Below, piece by piece: positions 11,778 through 22,000 of a stretch of DNA of 64,000 bases (its first letter is position 1; each line of letters starts with the position of its first letter). The translations under genes were made by a program, and so were the position numbers. Under the pieces are notes generated by a model. That model did not search any database. It saw only the letters and a program-made list of their open reading frames with translations, and was not told the DNA's origin. Source of the DNA: Ciona intestinalis (taxonomy: Eukaryota > Chordata > Ascidiacea > Phlebobranchia > Cionidae); the NCBI RefSeq assembly GCF_000224145.3, contig NC_020170.2, positions 2,847,589 to 2,911,588 on the forward strand, given 5' to 3'.

Positions 11778-11861
11778 TGAAATTTTATTTAAAGAGTATC
11801 TGATAAATCGCACCATGTTGTTGTGAATAAACAGGATATGTCAAACTCCAAGGACTAGACA

Positions 11862-12392
11862 ATGTTAACTGCTCAAATAAATGAGGAGTTAAAAGATTTG
11901 CGCATTATGAAACAGTTACAACTATTTAGGGATGGTGAAAGCCTAAACATTAAGAAAGTATTCTACAGAAGTGCAACGATCTTTATTGCATTAATTGGTC
12001 GGCTATATTCAATAAAAGGATCTTCATGTTTTGATATCATTGATATATTGGAACAACGCAACTTATGCAGTGAAATAGTGGCTCATGAGCTTCGATTCAT
12101 GGTTGCAGTGGCTTGTGAGATAAGGTTTAAAGTTTATCATTCGAAGGGAAAACAATATGATGTTTTCATGGAAAGTTTTGATCCAAAGACCATAGTGTCA
12201 GCATTGATTGGAATCATTGGAAAACAAAGCCTCTGTGATTTTACCGAAACAGCATATTGTTTGCATAAGTTTGCAGTCAAGTTGAAAGCATCAGTAATGA
12301 CAAAACTTGATGTAATGCTAAGTGCTTCTTGGAAGTTAGAAGCAAGAATTTCAGCTTTATTTTATTTTGGATTGGAGGAGGAGCTAGATTGA
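11862..12392 (+). CDS. C-terminal module of the nucleotidyltransferase, tandem unit 2 (176 aa ORF)
   Basis: This is the most complete copy of the C-terminal module. It opens with ELKDLRIMKQLQLFRDGESL, continues with FIALIGRLYSIKGSSCFDII and HELRFMVAVACEIR, and ends FYFGLEEELD before TGA. Apart from a few substitutions it repeats 11341-11777 at an offset of about 582-588 bp. The helical pattern fits the DUF294_C-type substrate-binding domain downstream of a GlnD-like core. Its first ATG (11862) is an internal methionine of the longer protein, so it is unlikely to be translated alone; it may be an extra exon-like copy produced by tandem duplication or by haplotype mis-joining. Confidence 0.5.
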   Translation: MLTAQINEELKDLRIMKQLQLFRDGESLNIKKVFYRSATIFIALIGRLYSIKGSSCFDIIDILEQRNLCSEIVAHELRFMVAVACEIRFKVYHSKGKQYDVFMESFDPKTIVSALIGIIGKQSLCDFTETAYCLHKFAVKLKASVMTKLDVMLSASWKLEARISALFYFGLEEELD

Positions 12393-12563
12393 ACATGTTG
12401 TTGTGAATCAGACAGGATATGTACAACTCCAAAGGATAGATCCAATGTTAACTGGTCAAATAAATGATACTTAAAAGATATTAAAAAATATGATGGCTTT
12501 CGAGTATTTAGGGATGGTGTACAAAAATAATCCTTAAGAAAGTGATTTTGGCAATCTGCAAAG

Positions 12564-12688
12564 NNNNNNNNNNNNNNNNNNNNNNNNNNNNNNNNNNNNN
12601 NNNNNNNNNNNNNNNNNNNNNNNNNNNNNNNNNNNNNNNNNNNNNNNNNNNNNNNNNNNNNNNNNNNNNNNNNNNNNNNNNNNNNNNN
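12564..12688. other. Assembly gap, 125 N, in the interval of missing central huntingtin exons
   Basis: 125 N. HTT sequence encoding roughly 750-850 residues is absent between exons 13158-13021 and 9994-9834, which bracket this gap. Confidence 0.95.
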
Positions 12689-13020
12689 ATCGTAACTTTC
12701 AACAGTTTTAATTGATAAAAACTATAAATGATCTTTGTAAGACGTGTTTCTGTAAAAACGATTAGAACTTTTAACACTTTGAATTAATGGTAAAAACTAT
12801 AAAATATTCCATTTCATACACATTAGGCATGTAATATAAACCAGAGTTGGTCGAATATAAATAGGATATTCTACACATATAAAATAATAATAAACCTATA
12901 ATATAGACAAAAACGGCCCCCTTAGTCCTTATAAAAACTTCCAATAAACAGATTTTTTACCAAATATTCCGAACACTTTTAAATTTCAAAATAGTAAAAC
13001 CACAAAAATGCAAATCTTAC
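12689..13020. other. Non-coding stretch between gap and HTT exon
   Basis: AT-rich; I found no further HTT exon or other gene here. It reads as HTT intron leading into the gap. Confidence 0.4.
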
Positions 13021-16000
13021 TTGAAACTCCACAGAGCTGGTGGTTGTGTAAAGCTTAAGTGATTTAATCACAAGTATCTCAAACAATCGAATATAGTTCT
13101 GTATTGAAGATTTGCTGCCTTTCGAATTTTTGGAAACGTCATTTAACTTTTTTTCCACCTAAACAAGTTTAAAACAGATTTAAGAGAGAGTTTTTTTTAG
13201 TTTAGTGTGAATGTATGCCATGAAGTAAACTGTATGTAGAGGTAATAGGGGAAAAAGGCCTTTTTTTTATTTTAATGATTTTTGTAAAATAAATTAAACT
13301 GTTATACACTATGGCAGGCTTTTTAAAAAAACAAAAACCAAAAATTTTTAGTAATGTTCAGCTTAACACCACATAGTCAAAATTCTATTACATGAATGGT
13401 ACTTATTTAAAAATAAAAATACACAAATTTTAAAATATTTTTTTTATTTTCTGACATACCTTAATAGTCTAAACTATATCAACAATTATTAAACACTTTT
13501 TTTTACATAATTGTCACCTTTTTCTTGATAGAACCAAACCATCCATCATTTTCTTTAGGAGGGGATTTAGTTTGTAGCGAATGATGGCAAGATGAGTTAG
13601 CGATGGCCATAGTCAAATGGTTGAGTGGATGGTGGAATATCTGGTGTGTATGGTACATGGTATGTTATGGTAACAATGGTGCTTGTTCGAAAAATCCAAT
13701 GAATATACAAGGTTAAAGTAATTTATAAATACTAGGTCACAAAATACCTAAACCATTGATTAAAAACGAANNNNNNNNNNNNNNNNNNNNNNNNNNNNNN
13801 NNNNNNNNNNNNNNNNNNNNAGTTAAGCAACTCTTCAGTATAACTCCCAATATCTTGGAAGTAGCATCACAACTCTAGCACTTGTGATAAAACATCAAGC
13901 GTTGAAGAGAGAAACGAACAAAATCTGTCATCACAGCCAAACTCCAGGCTCCCCTACGCATTGTATTGTTTAGTGGTTAAAATACTGTATTTATTCAACT
14001 TTTCTTGATTTTTAGAGCAAGTTTGTATTCATATTTAAAGCATTAAAAACTTAGAAACGGGTTAAACTTTTGTTTGTATTATAAAAACTTTAAAATAATT
14101 TTATTATAAAACAAAACACCTTATTACAAAAAAGTTTTATTATAAAAAAAGAAAAAAGTCTTCAGCAGCTTTTCTACTTTTTTACCAGAATATCATTTCT
14201 TTTAGAAATACTAAAACTTTGTGGTTTTTTTAATTCAAATTAAAAACTTACTTTATAGTTTTTGTATGACCCAGTTAATTGATCAAACAATCTCATCAGA
14301 GTTCGGTTGTTGTAAAATGAACCAATCAGCTTCTTTGTTGGTTTCTCATCTTGATTCTGATTGGTCAATGAAATTTAAATTATTAAATTAAATATTTAAA
14401 AAAATATTTTTAATAAATCAGTTTAGTATAGTGATATCTGAACTGTAATACTATTGTAATAAATACAAATAAATGAAGTTTTAGACACTTAATGTAATAT
14501 GGAAAAAATCTTTCAAATGATAAAATAATGTGTCAATTTAAATGGTTGATTTCTCATGACTCAAAAGACTAAAATAACGACTGTCATTGTCTGCCATGCG
14601 ATGATAATTAACTTAAATTTATTCATATAAAGACACCATGTATGGTATGTAATAGACTTTAGCAAAGCAAGGAACTGGTTTAAGAGATAATTTTCAGACA
14701 CATGTACCACTGGATACTATTTGATATGGGTGTGGTCCTACAGCATTGCACAACATGAGACCTGTGATTTATACCAGAGTTGGCCCCCTATTTGTATGTG
14801 TCATTACACAGGACTTATGTAATACAACCAATAAAGAACTGCAAAGAATTTGGTTCATACAATTTTGAGATTGGACAAAATGGAATACAAATTTACTGAT
14901 ACATCACTCATAAATAAACACAGTTTCAATCCCATGCCAACATGCATGTTATAAACATGAAGAAAATGCCCAAGCAGCCATGCAGGATGAAAAATAACGT
15001 TCAAAACATTCACAATTAAACACCTCTTTGTTCCCAGGCTTGCCGAGCGACGATGTAGGAAGCAATTTCCTCGTCAGCGGAGGAGAGGACCTATTCTGCT
15101 CGCCAGGAGCCTTTTCCTTCCTCTTTATCGGACTAGGGATGTTGCCAGGAGCGATATTAGGAAGCACGCTCTGTGTTTTTGCGTCCAATCAGTGTGAAAT
15201 TAAGTAATTTTGTGGGAAAGTGGGGTGTGTGAGAAAAAGTTAATTTTTTTTGTGGATTTTTTGATTTTGTGCGGAAATATTATAAAGTTACAAAGATTTA
15301 TAAAATCATAGCAGTAAACAATGAAGCTTAAGCGAAAATAAACATCATTTAAAAAACATAATGTTACTTTTATATGCCCACTCTGCAGTGTTTTAAATGA
15401 TACCAGTTTGTTGTTTTTCAGGTTCTTTTAAAATAAAGAAAAAGTAGCAAAAAAAACATAATTAAGCTTTTTTTTCAAAAGTAAAATTTTATTTTTTAGT
15501 TTTTGTGAAAATACCTTATTTGGTGGTGATGGAGTTACTTCAGATATCACGTGATGCATGATAGATGAGAGTCTCGTGAGATGCGTGAAAAGCTGATTTG
15601 CATATGAACCAAGCACTGGATCATATATGGTCGCCCAGCTACGAGCTGGAGACAAAAAATGACAAAATTTTGGAGAAATGATTAAAAATGATGTTGATTG
15701 AGAAATCCAAGTTTGTATCATATCAGTTTTACAAACTGTATATTTCAAATATAATACTTTTTATTCAAAACTTTAACTATGATAGAAATAATTTTACGTT
15801 TATACAGTTGTATGAAGAAGCTAATAAAGTACTATATATACAGTACACTATGCATTTAGATATAAAACATAACATATCTTTACCATTGGAAGTTACAGTC
15901 TTAACTGAAACTTTTTCAAAAGACTGGTCTTCAATAGCAACAGGACCAAAGACTTTCAAACCTGAAAATTATACAACATTTATGTGCCTTTTTTCTTTTC

Positions 16001-19000
16001 CAAAAATTTGTCTACTTTCTGCACACAATATTGTATTCTATTAACTGGCCATATATATATATATATATAGTATTAAAATACAAACATGATATACCATCAC
16101 TGGCAGCTCCTGCAACAAGATTTCCCGCCAACACCAACGCATCGCTGTGTGCAGTGACATCAAGTGGTAGCCATGCCGAGTGCAATAATGACATCACAAA
16201 AGGAAGAATTCCAAATTGTTGCTGGCTTCCATTAGGATTTGAAGACTTGAAATTTTGGGAAAATATTATTTTAGCATTGGGGTAAGAGGCCAATCCTGGC
16301 CCAGTCTTAGGACCTATTATGTGCCATGCTGCAGGACTTTTCCGCATAGAATTTTAGTATAGTTACCTATACTGCGCACTGTGTAAAACTGTAAAATGTG
16401 AGCTAAAGTACATTTCAAATATTTTGTTTTTTTTTAAATTAAATTATTTTTGGACTATTTATGGTAATTCTTTATTGAATAATTTTCTTGACAGTCAGGT
16501 TTACATTTTAAAAAATTGTTTGTCTTAAACAAGAATAAAATTTGTCTTTGTAATATATTCAGTTCACTGACCTGTCTCTTTGGAATTTTAGAATCAGAAG
16601 AATTGGAAGAAGTTTCACTTTCATTGCTTGAACTACGAGACCTAAAATATAATAAAAACAAACAAAATGTATAAAAACAGGAGAATAAGGCAATTTCATT
16701 GCACGCACCCTGTCTTTGTGTAAGTATGGGGGGATTAACAAATTTTTCATTCCTGTCATTTTTTTCTGTATTATTGAGGTATTACTATTGCATCGTATTT
16801 GCTGACAAAAAACATAAAAAAATCTTAAAAAGTTCTACAATAATAAGAACAACGGTTCTCTATGCTTAAATCAATTTACAACACTTAAATATATTACCTA
16901 TCATCAGTAACTGCATAACATCCCCATGCAACAGGGTGATTGGACACCATGTATTTGATTGACAGTTGTTTGAGTGCAAGCAAGCAACCATATGTTTGGT
17001 GTTTATTGGATGAATTAGTTAGCATGGTGCTTACTTCGCCCACTATGTAGGATAAGCTGGAAAGTAACTTGTGTTAGAATATAGTATGACAATAAGTATT
17101 GTATAAATTTATTTTATATATATTATATATATGGTGGGGTGGAGAAAGATGGGACACTTTTAGCATATATTATCCAAATATCCGGATCATTTTTTAAACA
17201 ATTAACAACGCTCTATGGGAATCATGAGGATACGGTTTATAATTCCTTGAATGTTCTTAGTTTACCACTCAATTGGACAAGAAAGTAGATGGAAAAAGTG
17301 TCCCATCTAACCCCACCCTACTATATATATATATTTATATACATATAACAGCAGAGTCACAGTTCATTATTGTAAGAATTCCACAGCTAGCTTAAAAGAA
17401 CACAGGTAATAGTAAAAGTAGGGAAACTTGATTTTTAAGAGTTATGAAGAAACAAATTTTCAGAAAATGATATTTAATTGCAGGTTTAATATTAGACTGT
17501 TTCACCTTTCGCAATATTATTGGTTCTGTTAATATAAATTTTCTCAAACTATTTCAATATTGCAGTTCTTTGGCAAAAACAAATTCAAGTTAATTTATAA
17601 AATATTTACATTTCCAAAAAAAAACACATTTAAAAATAAATTTTTATTTTTTAATTTTTACCTGTCTGTTATGCTCCCACTATTCTTGCAATCCATCTCA
17701 TATCCTCTGTATGTTTTCAACAAGCTCTTCGCTGATCCCGCATCATTGCTCTGCTCCTCTTCATCCTCGTTCCTCATCTCTGAACCTCCCATCCACTGCC
17801 GAGTCATCTCGGCAGCTTCAGAGGTCAAAAGGTCTCCGTAGAGTTCATTTGGGGTTGGGAAGCTTGTTGGCATGGTTACGATGGTGGCAGCTGCTGTTTT
17901 CCGGAGCCGCAGGTCATCGTCACACAAGCACTTGAGGGCGATTGAGAGAGCTTGATGGGGAAGTGACTGTGTCTGGTTAAAAAAAAATAAAAAGTAATTA
18001 TTTCATGTGATGTAAAATATATACAGGAGAGTGGGGGAAGACGGGACACCTTTTACCTCTATTTTCTCGCCCCGTTTAGTAGTAAACGAAGAACAATCAA
18101 GAAATTATAAAACTATATGCCCATGACTCCCATTAACCACTAGTAATTTAAAACATGATCAGGCTATTTAGAATTATGTGCTGAAGGTGTCCCAATTTCC
18201 CCCACCCTACTATATACATCCTGTTGCAGACATACTACATATATAGGATGTTTTTGTTTATGACCCTAAAGGCCAGATATTTTGTCTGCTATAATATAAT
18301 GGAGTCTGTAGAAATATAAACACTATATATATATATATGTGCTTAGTTTCAGTATTTTTTTAAGGTTTAGACTCCAGTGGTCTTCAATGAAAAAACAACA
18401 ACAAAAATCATATGATTAAAAAAAACATAGCCATACATATATATATATATATGTATTATTACATAGTTTTCAAAAATTAATCACAAAAGTCAACAATAGC
18501 CCAAAAATATCAGTCTCAATAATAAAAAGATGCACCTTCACAGATGCAGCATCTCTTTTGGTAAGCAGCTCCAAATAAGCGATTTGTCTGTAGTTAAGTG
18601 AAGCAAGAAGTTCAAGCAGGCTGACTTTGATAAGCCAATACGTGCTGCTTTGTAAACCAACCACCATATGTAACAACTCCAATCCATAGCTGAAGTACTG
18701 GTGAAAAGAAAATCAATATAAATATGAATATGAGGCTCTTGATGACACTTTATGTTTTTGAAGGGTTTTTTTGTAATGACAGAACCTTTTTGGTGGTTAT
18801 TTCACGGTGGAGCAGTTTGAGTTAAGTTTTTACAAGAAAGATAGAACAGAAATCTATTGTTTTTATCACAATAGATAAAAAAAATTCTGAAAACTGTAAA
18901 ATTAAACATTAAACAATTTAAACAAGTGATCACTTAACATATAATGTATTTTTATTATATTTAAAATAAAATCTTTATTTTATATATCTGGGACTTCAGA

Positions 19001-22000
19001 TTTAGACCTAATTCAGCCTACTACCATTGTACCCCAAATAAAAAGCATTTAATTTAAAATTTTTAAATAATTTTATTGACTTAAAAATAAATTTTAATAA
19101 ACTTACCATGCTATTTAAAAGTGTGTGGACACATGATGTCACTGCAGAGCACGCTTGCCTCGTTGTCGTGGATGACTCGTCAATTAATCCACCATGAATC
19201 AGCGAAATAAGGTCCTCAATTGTTGGACATTTTAAGCTGGTCGAAGAATTTCTTTCAACGTTTTTAAACCAATCTTTTATTCCTTTTCTGTGAAATGGGG
19301 AGAAATAATAGTTAACTGCCATAGTATAAACTGTATTTGTATTTTTTGAGAACATTTAAGTTCAATTTTTTTAAATAACTTTTCTGTTGGTTGCACTTTC
19401 AGTTGTTAAATGCACCATTTTGTTATTTACTGGGGTATCAAAAACTAAACATGCATTAAATGGTAAAATGTAAAGAAAAAACATATGTAAGCCTAAAACA
19501 TATGTAAGCCTAAATACTTTACCTTAACAGTTAACAGTTACCACTATGTACTATTACTTAATACAGTTGTAAAATATAAATTAAGTTAATATAACACAAC
19601 GTATACCACATGTTTCACCAACACAAAACAGTTACAAAAAAAGAAAAACAATATTTTTACCTGTTTCGTGTTACTACTGCATCAATAAACACACTGGCTA
19701 ATGTAACAGCGGAACCTCGCAATTTGGGGTCCGAATGTGTTGAATAGAGAAAAACATTCGTCATATATTGGCTTGAACTCTGTGGTAAATTTAAATTTTA
19801 CACTTTTTGTAATTCAAACTTATTGTGTAAATGTGTTGTTAAGGGAAAAAAAGTCTAATAAAAAATATGAAATCAACACACACACAATTGTTTATATATA
19901 TATATAGATTTTTTGTGGCCAGGAATAATTTAATTTTTAAAAACCGTTAAGACTTTATCAAGGTTAAAAGTCTTGAGTGTTTCCAAATGGGGAACGAAAA
20001 TGGATCTTTAAAATAATATATATTCATCGAATTTTTAGACCAAACAAGTGTTCTTGGGAATATTTATAGATGAGACAGTGACCGTAAGTACCACAGTTCA
20101 TAGTGTAAATCGTTTAGGTTCATTAAAATTAAACAGTTATGCATTCCAAAAATGCTCTTAAACCTGACAGCACTATTTTGCAGTCAAGTCGGAGCCCATT
20201 ATAGATTCCCATGCAAATTAAAATGGGGGAAATATCAATGTACTATACATATACTATGCTATACTGTAGGACATCACCCATATAGATGTAAATTAAATTA
20301 ACTCTAAGCACAATCACCTCATAGTATAGAAGTGAGTGGCACACAGCAGCAGGATAAATCTTAACAAGTTGAGATAAAGTGTTCATGGTCAGGTTCTTAT
20401 TGCTTACTCTGACCTGCAAAGAAAGAAAATATAAATTTTGTTCAAAAATATGAAACAAAAAATTCCTACTAGTTAAAAAAAACAGACAAGTTTGTTAAAA
20501 ATAGTTTAAAATTGAAAATTAAGCTATGGGTACACTTTTTTAGACATGACCTACTTTTTTATTAAAAATTTTCTGTTTGTCAGTTTTAGTTCAGTTTTAC
20601 CTGTTTATCTGGCAGGACTTCACCTGTTTCCATTGACAATAAGAATCTAGAATGAAGAAAATTAGAAAATAGACAAGTTACAAAATTTATAACAGAAAAT
20701 TTTAGTACATTTAGCTCTGTATGAAATAAGAAACAAAAGTCAAATTATAATGGGTATGTGCATCGAGTATAGGCGCAAATCTTTTAAAAAAACAGGGTGG
20801 TCCTTACACAATATCTTATTGTTTTTACCATTTACTGAGGATTTTCATCAATTTACTTATACTACATGTTGGGGTAATGGGCCAAGTCTGGCCTAAGTCC
20901 CAGGTCCTCACGGATCTCACCAATACAGAATAGAATATACTATGTGTACTTAGATTATTTACATGGAGTAGCATAATTGATTCCAGGATATACAATATAT
21001 GTATACCCTGCATACCCAAGTTAGGTACCCTTGGCTTCAAGACCTACCTTTGGCAGAGCATTCGGGCAAGTGTTATGATTGGTAGTGTTGAACTTTCAGT
21101 TGCATAAAGATGGGAAACAGGGATGAGGTCCGAAGATGTAGAAATTGGATCAGATGCCATCTTTTCAAGGGAGGACTCGCTTAATGACTCTTCGTGACCA
21201 TTTTCGGGAAGTTTGGCATCTTCGTCATGATTAGTGATGGTCTGATCCAAATCAGAAGGTTCTGTTTGATCTTTATGTTCAGTTGCTCCGTTTGTTTGTG
21301 AAGTTTGCTCATTATGAGGTAACAATGGATTGGATGGAGGGTCTTGATCTTCCACAGGAAGAAGTCGGATGCAGGAAAGTTTATCCTCGATTGTTGAGCT
21401 TGCGAGGCTGCTTAGGGATGATACTGCAATAGATATTTGGGCAATTTTAAGTGATGAATATTCTGTTTGTTTTATACTACTGTTTCATGGCTTTGCTGTA
21501 ATGTTGGGATAATAGGCCAGGTCTCGCCTAAATCCCGGGTCCCATGGCCTGCAAAGCTATATAGAATACTGTAAAATATTTTAAACTTTTAAGTGGTTAT
21601 TAAACAAATATATCTGTGTTTCGAATCGGTATACTGTTAACTACTACATCCGTTACACAAAAAAAAATTATTATTTTTTAGGATTCAAAACTGGTAATAA
21701 ATAAGTGCTGGTGTGCTGCACAATATTTTTCTAACCTTCATCTGTAGTAACTGAAGTCGCTTTTGTTTCAACTTCATCTGGCAACACTGTGCTTGGTGTG
21801 AAACTCGTTGGTTTAAGCTTTCCACATACAATCAACACGGAAGCAAGTTCTGATGAAAATTCATTAAGCAGATGCTCAAGCAGTTCCAGTGCTGCCGTGA
21901 CGATGGTGTGGTCAGTGTTGTCCAAATAAAAAACGCAAGCATCAAACACCTGTAAAAAAAACAGTTTGATGAGAAATAGGAAACATTCGGAATTAGAAAA

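Larger units (their letters stand above)
11188..12563 (+). repeat. Tandem array of ~585 bp units (2 full, 1 partial) reaching a gap
   Basis: The landmark ATCGCACCATGTTGTTGTGA begins at 11221 and again at 11807. A third, more diverged unit starts at about 12392 (AACATGTTGTTGTGAATC) and is cut by the gap at 12564. The second unit's start repeats the GATGAAA..TTTAAAGAGTATC that ends the catalytic ORF. Confidence 0.8.

Noticed and set aside
10201-12392. Retroelement or transposase origin of the multicopy ORF
   Set aside because: No reverse transcriptase, integrase, protease or transposase motifs and no terminal repeats; the motifs point to a nucleotidyltransferase.
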